64,000 bases of DNA from positions 579,744 through 643,743 of the forward strand of contig VXAZ01000289.1 in assembly GCA_013399875.1 (NCBI GenBank), read 5' to 3'. The notes beneath the pieces were generated by a model. The model was not told where the DNA came from. It did not search any database and worked only from the letters and a program-made list of their open reading frames with translations. The translations under genes and the position numbers were made by a program. The DNA comes from Gymnorhina tibicen (taxonomy: Eukaryota; Chordata; Aves; Passeriformes; Artamidae). Shown here in pieces: positions 38,881 through 51,751 of the stretch; within the stretch, counting starts at the first letter, position 1, and each line of letters starts with the position of its first letter.

Positions 38881-40084
38881 TTTCTATTTGTTCCATCTGC
38901 TTTTCTATTTTAAACAGCTGCAGTGATCAGCCTGGCACCCTACATTAAGTTCATGTGAATTTCATAAGAGAAAACATTTCTGCAAGTGAAAACATGGCAT
39001 TAGGGAGGACAAACCTTCCTCAAACTGAACACTGCAACTTCTACAGGCAGCTGCAGAAATTTACTGTTATTTTTTATCTGCCTTCCAGAAAAGATAATAA
39101 TAGCTCGATTTTACAGCTTTTACAAGGTCTACTTTGCAGCCATAGCTGGTTTCAAGATGATGGCATTCTCCACCTTTTTTCCTCCAGCCTAGCTCCACTT
39201 TGCAATACAACTTGTAAGATGGCAGAAGTAATATGCAAACAGAGTATGTTTATTAGAATATGCAATTCAAATATACAAAAGCCTAACCTACAAGCCTTAC
39301 TTACCTTGTAACTGTGCTGAGGTTGTGCTAACGTAAGGTATGCCAATCCAGCCTGGCTCCAAAGGTCACCATTTTAAAGGAATGCTTTCAATAAAGCCCA
39401 TTACTGATTTTAAGCTAAAAAGACTGGTAAACATACTGAGACAAGCAATTATTTTGGGTGTTTTTTCCGTTTGGTTATAAACACCATTCTTGACTGGTCA
39501 GACTCCAGTGTGGCCAAATGCTGCTTTCTCTTACACTTTCATGGTGTTGTTCTTTGTCTCCTGACATACTGTGCAGCACTTCTCAAAGCTAGCTACATTT
39601 CAAATGCCAGCAAAACAAAGCTTAGTGTCTTGATAAGAATATCTGCCCTACCCCCAAAACTGAAATGTTTTAGGATTCTAAGGAAGGAGAATGCTATCAC
39701 ATGTAGATGCAAAGACCATAATGTGGTTCTTTTCCCATTACTCTGTTTCTCTCCCCCACCTTAAATTCCATTTCTTTGAAAATCTGAACATGTTTAACCA
39801 TTTCTGAATTAAAGGAAATGAAAAGTGAAGTGAGATAGCAATAAAATGAAATTGCAAATAGCAGCATTGTAGGTTGCCTTTTCAAAGTCTCAAAAGAAAT
39901 TACATCTCTTAGATAATTTCCACTACATTCTGTCTATAGATAATTTTCTTCACATTAATGTCACGCTATAGAAGTTTTCTGAAGTGCAGTAGCACATAAA
40001 AGTTAGCTAAAAGTATTTCAACATCAACCAAATATATTTCTACAACTTCATCCTATCAGTTTTTCACATAACTCAAAATTACTG

Positions 40085-40215
40085 TGAAGTTCCATGAGCA
40101 TTATTTACATTTTACAGATAAGCAAACTGAAATGGGGCTATAACTCATCCAAGATCACACAGCAAATCAGAGAGTGGCAAGGCCAGGAACAGAACTCATC
40201 TCCCAGGCCATTCCT
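40085..40215 (-). repeat. MIR-like SINE
   Basis: The plus-strand block order is ttatttacattttacagata, then agcaaactgaaatggggct, then ccaagatcacacagcaaatc, then gagtggcaaggccaggaaca. This reproduces the reverse complement of the MIR core ('cctcatctgtaaaatgggg', 'tgtgaccttggg', 'ggctctgccac'). It is the clearest ancient SINE in the window and is moderately diverged. MIRs are inactive relics shared across amniotes. Some serve as enhancers, but nothing here shows that directly. Confidence 0.75.
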
Positions 40216-43200
40216 AGAACTGTTAAGCCCATTTCAATACTGCTGAAGCAGGAGAAGGTACATTTTGGGGAGAAATGCCAGCAGAAGATTTCTTAGTAAG
40301 GAGTCAGAGAGAACACTCATGTGCCAAGTCCTTGAGAGATCAAAGTCTCAATTATATTTCTGTCCCCTCCTTGAAATAAGGCAACTTGTTGAAAGTACCT
40401 TTCAACAGCAGGACACACGAATGTGAATGTGACACCAAGCTGGCAAAGGCTTCAGAAGTTAAGATATGATCTTAAAGGCTAACTGCAGTATCTTTTGATT
40501 AGCAGAATTGAAAACTGACAAGTTTATAGATTCACGGTAAAACTTTGCAAATACAATGACCGAACAACAAAATAACCACAATCCCAGTGTTAATCCCTCA
40601 GGAAGAAATCAAAATCATATTAGAGAACTGTCTGTACAGTTTCTATTATTTCATAAGTTTCATTTTACAGAAGATTTTAATATTTAAATCAGTTTTAAGG
40701 CTGTTAGAGAAACTTAGCACCTTTAAGGAGAATTTCAGGACAGGGACTGTAATTTTCTGTATTCAGACAGACCTAAAGTAGACATTTTGAATATTATTCT
40801 AATGGTAACACAATACACAGTTAACTCACGCTACCAAGGTGTTTCTTTTTGGTTCACCAGTAAGGACTGGAAAAATTGTGCAAAAAGCCTCTGCACAACC
40901 AACATAAAAAAAACAAGTAACAAAACCCCAAACAAACCAGAAAGATTCTACTACACCTACCTGCTTTCAGCAGTATCTTAAGATTTATGCAGATAATCCT
41001 AAATTGTCATACTCTGTCAAGGAGCTGCAACACTAAACTGTGACCTCCCCCAGGCTGACAGTTTTTCTTTCATTTGAGATTTCAGACAGTTGAACTTCGT
41101 TTGCTTTATTTCCTCACCTCCCCACCCCCATGTCCTGCCTCAGCAGTACCTTCTTCTGTTATGCTACCGTGCGTCAGTGGGGACGCGTTCCTGCAGCCCC
41201 GCATCCTGCATGATGCAAGAATGTGCAATCTGGAAGGGCTGTTATTGATACAGTCCCAGCAAGGTATGTGCCTTACGGGCACACAAAGTTGGGCAGAGCC
41301 TGTCCGTACAGCTAATACAGAAATCAATACTTTATGTAGTAAGCACCAGTGGAACTGAACAGATCTTTAAAAACAAATTGTTGATTTCATGGCAGAACAT
41401 GAAAGCTGGCATCATGTGACACTGTAGGAAAATAGTAAGATGATGGCAAAGTAGGAAGCAAGAGCAATGAAATGACAATGACAGAACAGGGAAGGGAAAA
41501 GCTGAAAGGAGTTCAGTTTAAGATATACTAAGGTAGTCATCAAGTCATCAGACATGAATATGATCTATGCCCAGACAGCTGAGACAGAAAATAGAATCTG
41601 AAAATCAGAGAACAGAGATAGTCTAACTCAAAGAAAATTAATAGGGAAAACATAGATGAGTTTGATAGTGCAGAGTAAGTGTAAAAAAAAGCTACATCAA
41701 TAATACCCTGCACATTTAATTAACATGAAAACAGAATTTGCACAAAAACATTAGAGTCAAAAATCTTTATTAGCCTGGGAATAAAGACATTTATTGAATA
41801 TATTTTACCATTCATGTTGCTTTCATTTTTAAAATCTGCCAATCTAATACTTGCAAGTTCCGCTCTTTCCTTACAATCCCTGGCTATAGAGTTTAGTGAA
41901 GTGATTGGCTGCTAACTGCCAAGTATTCTTGTGCCTTAGCAGGATATATGCACTTCATTCCAATACATGATTTTATTTGGCAGTTGGCACAAAACACACA
42001 TTAGAGTTATGATTCAGTTCTTGGTTGTCTCAACAATCTAATGCTGAATGAACTTTTATCTCCCTACCATTTGGTAATCAGACTATTTAAAGGTTAAAAC
42101 TGGCAAAAAGGTTTCTAAAACGCTTTTTCTACAGAAATCTTTGTATTTTGCAGGGCGCTTTTCAAGGACAAGAACACTAAACAGTCAGTGAGAGGTGCAT
42201 AAATTCTAAAGCACTATTTATTGTCTTACTATTAGCTATGCTTTCTCCTAATACCTTTCTCTACTGCTCCATATGAACATTCACACAAAGCTCTTACTGA
42301 AAAATACTGCTTAGCTTTTAAAATGTTCTCAAAGCTTTATGTTCTCACAACCTTCACGGACTACAGAATTTTCCTTTCCCAGAGCATACCAGTGAAGGAG
42401 AGATAACACTCAAGAACTGTCACAAAAGTCTTCCTAAATTCAGAAGCTACTGTGTTGCTCTCCCTCACCAACCTGTACTTCTGTTTTTCCCACTCCAGAA
42501 ACAGTAACAAGACCTCACCTCTTGTTTCAGCTGTCTCCAAAGAAGCCAGCAAGCAGCACACATTACAACCCCTGCTCAGCTCTGAGCACTGCTCCCAGCA
42601 CGGCTGCACAAGGCTCTGCCTGGCTCCAAACTCAACTGAAGCACTGAGCCCAAAAGCCTCTGTCCTCCAAGAGGTGCAACCTGCTAGACAGTCCTCTGCT
42701 GAAAACCACATCTCAAATTCTACTACTCTAAGAAGGAAGAATTCACTAGAAGAAATGGGATTATTTGAGATTGGACTGTGTCCTCATTCCATGCAAGTCT
42801 AATGCCAGAGTTCAGCACCTGTTTTCCCCCTTCAGTTTATAGAGTGGTTCATCTAAAAGATAAAAGGTAAAACTCACAAACCAGCACTTGGACAATGTAA
42901 ACTGTAGGAGTTCAATGTTATTCCTGAAATCTGGTCCAGGTACAGGTCTAACTACACTCACTAAAGCCTCTGTAAATCACCCCTTTCCCAACCGTGTCTA
43001 ACAATGCATAAGGGGTCCACAAGAAGCAAGTCACTGTGGGATAGATTAAATGAATAGATGTCCATCATTCAGGCCAGGGACATTCCCAGATTTCCAGCAG
43101 GGAGAAATCAAGCAGATCACTACACAAGCACAGCCTTACCAGCTTCCATTTTGCACAAACTGCTACTTTCCCTGGTTCCACACCCAAAGTGTAATGATCT

Positions 43201-45839
43201 ACAATAAAGGGCTGACTCCATCTTTTCAAGGACATTGATAACTTAATCTTGAAAGGAAAACTATGGGGGTTTTGTTTTCCTTTGGTTTTGTTGCTTGTTT
43301 CTCCATCTGATATTTTGAAGATTAAAACTTCACAGAAGAGGGAAGGAATCGCCAAAAAGGAAGTCTGCTAACCTGACAATGGGCCAGCCTTAGGTTTTAT
43401 GCTAGCTATTCCAGAAACAACAACGAACCAAACAAAAAAATCCCAGACTATTTTGAAGTTCCATATTTATAACTCCAGGCTTCTGATGTTCATAAAAGCT
43501 TTTACAACCAGGAGGTCACTAAACAGTCACCCCAGGTATCGTGTAACTAATTCATGTCACTTGGGGAAGGTAGGGTGAAAGCTATTAGCCCAATCTTGTG
43601 GGAAAACAGGGAAGAAGTGGCCATCATCAGCCACCTTCTTTAATCTACTGCCAATAGATTAAACCAATAATTGTCTACAGCACCACTTGATGTTTAGCAT
43701 TTGCTACATTTCCTTCCTTTCCAAAATCCTTTAAGAAAAAGTTTTGAAGATGCTGGAATATATGCTTTAGCATGCAGGCATGCTTTTAACACAGAAGGAA
43801 AAGTAAACATTAATAAGAGCTGTTACCACAGTAAGTTCACACAACTGCAAGCAATCAATTTACCACCATCTTGTCACTTCAGCCACAGCACTGACAGCAC
43901 ACTCCCCAATTGACAGGTTCTACACAGCAAATCAGACAAGTCAGTTTTTATAGATGAGCTACTCCAAAGTTAATGGTAATTTAGTTCATGTGCAATCATG
44001 GGAAGTTACCTTAAAATCAGAAGGCCTGAGTGTGAGGAGAAGTGTTGAAGAAAAGCACACTCTGTGAGTTCAGTCACAGAGAAACACTCAGGTGCTCTTT
44101 GGGTTATAGATTTTCATGGTACTGTTCATGAAACCTCTGGCATTTCAGAACGCCCACGGCCATCCACTAGGAGCAAGATTCAACTGCACACAGATCTATG
44201 TTTGAAATAAGGTCTATTAAACAGAGTTGAAGCACAGTGTCACTAAAGAGACGTACTTCATCTCCTATTGTTCGATATAATTAGGGGATGGGGAAACAAA
44301 AAAGCCTCTGCACATTTAATATATGCTATTATGTCATCTAGTTGCATGTTTGCTTGAGGCTTACTTCATTTGGCCTGAATATAAACTTGGAAGAACTTCA
44401 GGTTCTTTTAATGCTAATGATCTAGTTCCTGCATAGTACAGTCAAGTGAAAAAGCTTGACATGGGAAAACTTAAATAGCAACAAGAATACACAGTTCTCT
44501 TCAAGAAGAATTTCAGCTTCACTCTCTATTAAACTCAAACCAGTGTACAATACTTGTTGACACTGTTTTGCTCTTCCTCCAGACTGCCCTACTGGTTCTG
44601 TAACCCTGTTTCAGCCACTTAGCTGCAGTAGTGCAGGTTACTCACATCTCATTGCACTTGGATTTTGAAAGCAAGTTGCAAATCCACTGGAGACCAATTA
44701 TTTCCTTTCTAGGTGCCAAACTGTTCTATGCAGTCTTATACAAACACCCATTGATATTTTAAAGAAATATTCTTCTTTTCCCTTAATGGAAACTTCTATA
44801 TGCAAACATTTTTCTCCAAAATTAAAGATAAATAGAAAACTCACAAAAAATACCAACGAGACACCCAGTTTTGGTTCAAACCTCCACCAAGAGCTTCTAC
44901 CACCAGTCAGTTATAAAGGAAGAATGAACCTACATTGCCCTCAGGTATGAGGGGATATGAATTAGATGAAGTCTGGAGAGAGACTCCAAGGAGGAAGGGA
45001 GAGAAAAGTTCTCAAGCCTACAGGAAGGACCCTCACTGAAGAAACAGAAGCTCAGCAGCACATGGGGATAATTGCCCTTATGCATTAGGACAGACTGTGT
45101 ACTATAAACGTGTGCAAGAAACAAATGACAAAACATCTCCACTTTCATCTGCCTTTTCAAATGCTTGTGAGCTGGAAGTTTCATGTGCATTCTCACCACA
45201 GGAACACAACAAAGGCAATTTAGTTATCTAGTGTCGAAGCCTCTAAATAGTATTTCAAGGAAGTACCACCTTAGTGGAAGATCAAATTTCACACTGTACA
45301 GACAAGTCCAATGATGTTGAAGACAACAGCATTTCTTAAGTGTCTGAATCTCTTAGCAAAGATCATGCTTCACTCTATTACCCAGGAAAACAAAAGTTAT
45401 ACTTACTACAATTATACAGAAATTGAGGAGGGTAATGCATCTTAACTAGCATTCACAAAACCTGTAGGTCAAGTTAGAAGTCACCTAAATTAGCCAACAG
45501 GAAGCACTGAAGACAGGAGTGCCTTATCAGTCTCATCTCTCATTGTGCTAGAGCTTTCTGCCCACCACAAAAAAGCAACTGCATCTACTCAGAACCACAA
45601 CCTCAAGCCCAGAGACTGGCAATCTCACCTCAGCAGTGAGATCACTTAAACAAGATAGAGGCCAAGTCCAAGTCATTAAAGGGCCCAATGTGATTTCACC
45701 TCCTCTCTAAACAAAGCTAAGCTGTTTAATGATGGCAACACAGCCAGCACTTCCAACTGCATAAGTCCTGCTTTACATGCAATTCTTAAGTTGTTCACAG
45801 GCCCAGAAATGAGAGCAAAAGCTAGTTCAGCTCTCTCAC
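40216..45839. other. Non-coding stretch, one weak exon candidate
   Basis: AT-rich interval with no supported gene except a splice-flanked candidate at 41.15 kb. A region at 42.4-42.8 kb is open in both strands for about 116 codons and is somewhat less AT-rich. It shows no known domain or clear splice frame and is treated as chance. Confidence 0.5.
41147..41263 (+). other. Candidate internal exon, unidentified
   Basis: A long pyrimidine tract (ctttatttcctcacctcccc and onward) ends in tgcctCAGCAG. After it come 117 bases, a multiple of three, that finish in CAAG|GTATGTG, a good donor. One frame is open throughout and contains FLQPRILHDARMCNLEGLLL. Several CpGs are retained inside (ccgtgcgtc, gacgcgttcc, ccccgcatcc) in an otherwise CpG-poor area. 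The peptide matches nothing I recognise. It lies on the strand opposite to the exon at 62.6 kb, so it would belong to another transcript. It could be a lncRNA exon or chance. Confidence 0.22.
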
Positions 45840-45950
45840 CTTGGGTGCCCAGGCACATAAGGGGCATGACTTTGAACCCCCTCAGGGAGAAAAGGTGCTG
45901 AACCCAGACTCCTCACTCTTTGGGAATGCTCTAACCACTAAGCTATTACT
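45840..45950 (-). repeat. tRNA-derived SINE remnant
   Basis: Read on the minus strand the element begins AATAGCTTAGTGGTTAGAGC, an RNA polymerase III A-box-like tRNA head (TAGCTNAGTGGTTAGAGC). After a diverged anticodon region comes GAGTCTGGGTTCAGCACC, where a B box (GGTTCGANTCC) is expected but is decayed. This structure is typical of old amniote tRNA-SINEs. It is not a functional tRNA gene, because the anticodon stem and the acceptor pairing are not intact. Confidence 0.6.
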
Positions 45951-48900
45951 CAGGAGTGGGAGGGGTAGCTCTGGTTTGTTTTGTGCAAAGCCCATCTGAT
46001 AGGTCTTCAGTAAACATGCTCCAAGAACACCATGTTCTGCAAGACCCGAGAGGAGATAGAAGGAAACATTTAATCTCTGGATCCAGAGTGAGCTTACTTG
46101 AGCACAGGCGTGGAACTACTGCCCACCTCCAAACCTTAAGCATGGCTGAACATCTGATGAGGTTCTGCCTACATGCTCACTGACTTTAGGTATACGGTTA
46201 GAAGGATCCTGAGTTTTGAAGCTCTGAGTCGGGTCATAAACACAAGCTTCCTGAACTCAGCTCCTCTCTTTAGGCTGCATAATTGTCTTTCAGTGACTTA
46301 GTGAAAACCAGAACATTTGTCTTGACAAATAATTACAACACAAGACAGAGAAATCCCCATTTTTGATGGCTGTAAGTGCATAAATCTGAAGGTATCTTAT
46401 TCATTTTAAAACAAACAAACAAACCCCCAAAATACAACCAACCAAAAAACCCCACCAGCTGTACTATAAAAACATTAGGTTTGAAAAGCAAAGTATTCTG
46501 ATGCTAGCAACTCCCAGAAGTTGAGTCTACCTACATTATTTCAAGTTTCAATTTTTAAGTTTACATTCTACTACAGAGAGAACTTTTTCCTGTTAGGGTT
46601 ACCTTTTCCTATAGTGCCATCTGTTGCAGAACCTCACTTCTTTTATTGTTATTGTGAATGATATATCAGTGATAAAGCAGGGAAAAACTGGTCAATGAAA
46701 ATACTGCATTGTAAGCTCTGTCACAATCATGACCTAAATGTACCCCAAGTGGCTGAATTGCCATTCACCTCTAGGAGGCTGCAAGAAACAGTAAGTAACA
46801 AAGTCTAAGAAACAGTAGAGCATTGCATCTGAAAACACTTCCAAGACACAAGCTAACTCCTTCAGTTGCATATATATAAGAAAGGAGTTGAAACAATTTG
46901 AAAAGTATTTGCATCTAAGAGGCCACAAGCTCCAGCCCCCCTTCTTTCATTAAAAATACCACCTATGTTCTGCTGCATTAGACTCCGGTAGTAAATCTCT
47001 GGGGACACATGCAGTCTGCTGGGTCATTGCTACAGCCAGGGTTGAACTAAGTAGAGCACCTTTCCCACGGGATGAGGCCTTGCCATAGAGCAGGATAAAA
47101 GCTAAAATGCAGCCAGGAAGTTTCACCATGCAGGGTCCCTTTGAGCACACACTGGCGACTCCTGTGTAATGCCCCACAGAGACAGAGCAAATAATACAGT
47201 TTCTTCTAGCAAGTGAGGACCACCAAAGAATTCTATTTTCCACCATCTCTCTTTATAATAGTGGACAATTAACAGTATTTAGATAGATTTTAGCCTTGAC
47301 AATGCAGTAGTTCTACTCTGCTTGAAATAGAAAAAAAAAAAAAAAAGCAAATAGCAACACTACCACACAACACATTATTTTACTTAAGATAATACAGTTC
47401 TGCGGAAAAATTTATTTTATTCCAGAGATAGCTTAAACGTGTTTATTGTTAAATTTTGTTTAACAGGAACTACAAAGTCCTAAATATTAAATGTCAGCCC
47501 CCTCTTCCCAGCTAGAATCTACTCCTTTGTTGAATCTGTTCTTAGAAAACTGGCTAGTTTAAAATTCTTGACTGGTAAGCTCAAAATTAAAGAGTTATTC
47601 ACTGAAGTTTTCTAACAATTTCATTTCCCTTAAAGACCTTCATAAAGATCCCTTGCTAGATCCTTCAGAAAAAGAAAATAGACTGATTATGGCTATTATT
47701 TTCACTTAGTACCTCTACTAGTATTTTCTTGTTAGATCAGGGAAAGTCTATGCCACGGCCAGCAACAGAAGACACCATCATACATACTCAGGACAGATTT
47801 CTTTCACAAACCTCAGCTTTTTGACCCAACTGTTTCAATTATTAAAACATCACTGTAGTTGGGTAGGGCATTTTTTTCTGTTGCTGTTTTGGCTTCAGAT
47901 TTTCTTTTTAGTATGTGGGAATGTATGCCTCCTCTGTTCAGAAGCAGTGACTTCTTGCAGTTAGCGCCTTCTTTCCTTCTTTCAGTTTTGCTTTTTTAAA
48001 AGACATTGATGCAAAGTCTTCATTAACACTACAGAGGTAAAATTAGGGAAGTTTCAGTTGGAGATAAATGCCTTAAAAAACTGAAATAGTGACAATCATG
48101 AACTAAAATAGAAATAGGCATGAAACTTGAATCTAGAGCATTCATAATTAATATATAAAGTGCTGATTCACCTACTATCACAAACTTCTTACTCATGCAT
48201 ACTCCTCTTCTCTGTTTCCTATAACTGTGTCAATAATCACTGCTTTCATACCTTGAAGTCAGTTACAATTACATTATTTCCAAAGAAAACTAGGAAGATA
48301 CCACCACCAAAAAAAAAAAGCCTAAAAATATGCCCCATCTCAAGAAGTTTTCATGTTACTATTCTGCAACCAGAAACAGCATGAGACAAAAAGGACAAAA
48401 GTTTCACTTCTCAAGAGTTTTAGGGTAATACATCTCAATTCATATTGATGTTACTTCAAACAAATCAAAAACTGGAAACAAAACATGAGACATGAAGTCT
48501 CCCCCAAGTGTTCCTTCAAATTCATTACATCTTCCTGGAGCAGGTGCACCAGCTTAAGTTCATCCCATGTGGAGTTCTGTGAAGCAAGTACAAGTGAGGA
48601 ATGTCTATTTACTGCTGTGGTAACTGGCACACCTGCTAGCCCAACACTGAGCCAATTTAGTCCTGAAAATACTGCAGCTGCATTCATATGACATTACATT
48701 TAACCTCTCAGGCCCTGCTGAAAGGTACAACACCATGAAAAATAGAGACACTGTGCTTCCAGGCTCCATATGCCCCATCCAAAACTTGCTTCCTGCATCT
48801 CTCTACTCACAGTGTAATTTCTCAGATTAAGAGACAAACGTGAGTGTCAGTTTGGCACAGACCACAAACCTTATGGCCACTGAAGCTCGCTGTAAAAGGA

Positions 48901-50373
48901 GACCTGTAAAAGAAGACACACGATTGTTCATAATAAATGGAAGTACACGAGTGTTTTGAAACAGAATCCTGCAGCACCATTTCAAGATGCTTCTGGACAG
49001 AACAACCAGCACAGGACCTCAACCCTCCAAGCACTTGTATGCTTCACTCTACCACACAGGAGCAGTCACTCTGGCAATTCAGGGCTACTCCCAGGAATAA
49101 TAAGCAGTTGTGATTTTTTTCAGGATAATGTCTGTGCTACACAACACTTTTAATGAAGTACCTGTTGGTTTATTTTTAATCTATAATTTTTAGATCACGT
49201 GATGGTATTAATGTAACTACCCTCCAGTAAAGCAGTTCCCTCCAAATGTGACAGTAAGTGGCCAAAATACACTGCTAAGACAATAAATACTCCAGTTCAC
49301 AATTAAAATTTTCAGAAAAAAAATCAAGGGAAAAAACCGTAAACCCGCAAATCCATCAGCAACAATCTAATTAAACAGATGTGTTTAATATCATAATAAG
49401 CTTCACCTGAATAAAGAAAAATGCCTTCCTCTTGTGGTACAAAAAAAGTGTGTCCTAATTCTGTAGCACAACATAGTCTTTCCCCCTCTTCAAAAAAAAT
49501 CCCAGAAGCTGAACTTTAAAAAGCCATGCAAACATGTACTTCATCCTAGTTTTCTGAAGTCAACATATTTAGAAGTGTTCTAAACAGAAACAGAAGATAA
49601 ATACTCAATGTTATGATGAGGAACATTATTTTGGCATATTTCAGTCTTCACCAAAATTTTTGTTCAACTCACCTCATTATTCTAACTGGATTACCACTAC
49701 TCAGGTTAAATCCTTCACTCACCTCACAGGGCCTTCAAAGCTTCCTCACTACTTTGGCTTTAATATAAAGCACTTTTGGACTGAGGTAAATAAATTTCAC
49801 AGCCTCTGGAAGTGTGGATTTTTCCTAACTTGATACAGTTTTAAGACCTCAGGTACTTACTTCTCAATATGACATCTTGTCAATAAAGAAGACCTTTAGG
49901 ACCAAGTTAAGTTTTGAGATGAGGCAGAGCAAGTTTCAAATTCCAGTTCAGTACAGATCCCACTCATGTTTGAATGAGATACTCATACCTCCAAGGCAAA
50001 TGCTCTAAGATTTTTACTACCTTAAATGAAAACATGAAATTTCTACTGCTTGAGAAGATCTACTTTGTCTGGTCAACTGCCTTCTCAAGTAATTTACTTG
50101 AGAGAGGCAAACCAGAGACTGGAATGCGGGACCTTCATGCTCATAGTTTTTGGCTACTCTAAGTATATTTTTCCTCCTATTCTTCATGGGACTTTCACTC
50201 ATTATTGAGGAAGCCTTTCCCTGCAAGCACTTTGTCAAAAGCAGCACACCTTCACAAAAAGGTTTTTTTTTTGAGACACCATTCAACTTTGTAACAACCA
50301 AGTAAACACTGATATTCCAGCAAATTCTAAATTTCACTCTCAAAAAAACACACCAAAGAACTAGTTCCAGTAT
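45951..50373. other. Non-coding stretch, no gene seen
   Basis: AT-rich DNA with an (AAAC)n-like run near 46412-46424, an A16 run (47331-47346) and an 11-12 base T run near 50262. No ORF here has coding character. No further repeats were recognised with confidence. Confidence 0.55.
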
Positions 50374-51445
50374 TGTGGTAGGTTGATGCTGGCTGCATGT
50401 CAGGTCCCCACCAAAGCTGCACTATGCCTCCCTTTCTCAGCTAGACAGGGAGACAGAATATAATAAAAGAAAGCTCATGGGTCAAGGTAAGGACAGGGAG
50501 AGATCACTCACTTACCAGTTAACCATCACAGGCCAAACATACTCGATTTGGGGAAATTAATTTAAATTATTAATAAATCACAGTAAGGTAATGAGAAATA
50601 AACCCAACTTTTCAAACATCTTATCCCCCCAACCCCACCTTCTTCCTGGGCTTAACTTCCCTCACAGTTTTCTGTACTTCCTCTTCCCTAGCAATGCAGG
50701 GGAACAGGGAATGGGGTTGTGGTCAGATACATAGTCTCTGCTCTTCCTTCCTCCCCTGCTCCAGGGGTCCCTCTCACAGGAGGCAGTTCTCCATGAACTT
50801 CTCCAAAGTGCATCCTTCCTTGGGGCTGCAGTTCATGAACTGCTCTAGCTTGGGTCCCTTCCAGTGGGGTGCAGCCGTTCGGGAACAGACTGCTCCAGCA
50901 TGGGGTCCCCCTTCAGGGTCACAAATCCTGCCAGCAAACCCTCTACAGCTCCCCTCTCCACAGGGCCACAGGTCCTGCCAGGAGCCTGCTACAGCACAGG
51001 CTCCCAGACTTCCTCAGGCATCCATCTGCTCTGGTGTGGAATCCTCCACAGGCTGTAGGTGGAGATCTGCTCCACCACATACTTCCACTGGGACATCCCA
51101 CCTCACCATGGCCTGGACCACAGGCTGCAACGGAATCTCAGCTCCAGTGCCTGAAACACCACTTCCCCCTCCTTCTTCACTGCCCTTGTCTGCAGAGATG
51201 TTTCTCCCACATATTCTAATTCCTCTCTTCTCTCACTGCAGTTGCTATTGCCCAGGCTTTTTCCCCTTTCTCAAAAGACATTATCCCAGAGGTAATACCA
51301 CTGTCACTGATGGGCTCGGCCTTGGCCAGTGACAGGCCCATCTTGGAGCCATAATAAGACATAGGGGAAGTTTTCAGCAGCTTCTCACAGAAGTCACCCC
51401 TGCAGCTGTTCCACAATCAAAATCTTGCCATGCAAATCCAATACA
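50374..51445. mobile_element. Solo LTR of an endogenous retrovirus (long, repeat-bearing family)
   Basis: The segment opens TGTGGTAGGTTGATGCTGG and closes near CCAATACA, giving TG...CA ends. Its overall sequence matches a long LTR-like repeat that I know as abundant in bird genomes. The middle part (about 50755-51120) is built from degenerate units of the type 'ctgctccagcatggggtccc', 'cacagggccacaggtcctgc' and 'tgccaggagcctgctac'. No gag, pol or env sequence adjoins it, so it is a solo LTR. Flanking pentamers AGTAT (50369-50373) and AATAC (51446-51450) are not identical, so either a duplication has decayed or an end is misplaced. ORFs inside it, such as 50694-51332, are not genes. Confidence 0.75.
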
Positions 51446-51746
51446 AATACAGAGCCAAGGGGGTAAAAAAATAAAATCCATTCTTTATTAAATAATCTGC
51501 CCCACACATTTCCTGGACTTCATTTCCACACAAGAGAGTGTAGACAGATCAGAATTTGCATCAATAATGAGAGCATTCCCTTTAGGATGCTCTCCTGCAG
51601 ATGATGCTGGATTTCTACAGACCATACTCTGTGAAGAGTCATTATCCCATCTAATTAAATGAAGGAAAGCAACTGCCACAAGGACATAATAGCAGTTTCT
51701 CTTCTATATTTGCTTATAGTAATCAGATTGTTGCAACAGAATATTA
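51446..51746. other. Spacer between two LTRs
   Basis: About 300 bases of AT-rich DNA, unannotated. No retroviral coding or primer-binding-site sequence was seen next to either LTR, which argues that the two flanking LTRs are independent solo insertions and not ends of one provirus. Confidence 0.5.
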
Positions 51747-51751
51747 TACAG
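51747..51751 (+). repeat. Target-site duplication, left copy (TACAG)
   Basis: Five bases directly left of the LTR, identical to 52411-52415. Confidence 0.88.

Larger units (their letters stand above)
21793..40084. other. Non-coding stretch, one weak exon candidate
   Basis: AT-rich interval with no supportable gene. It contains an AT-rich tract at 27931-27955 and a (GTAT)n-type microsatellite at 34031-34064. One exon-like segment with splice signals at 28.3 kb is listed separately at low confidence. A CpG-retaining patch at 38.7-38.9 kb may be conserved. No other repeats were recognised. Confidence 0.5.

Noticed and set aside
42361..42802. Mutually overlapping 116-codon ORFs on both strands
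   Set aside because: Opposed open frames without domain or splice support. Likely chance in a locally GC-richer patch.
45840..45950. Possible functional tRNA gene
   Set aside because: An A-box-like head is present, but no intact anticodon stem, no proper B box and no acceptor-stem pairing. It is a SINE remnant.
50694..51332. 212-codon plus-strand ORF
   Set aside because: It lies wholly within a recognised LTR repeat and follows its degenerate internal units. It is not a gene.
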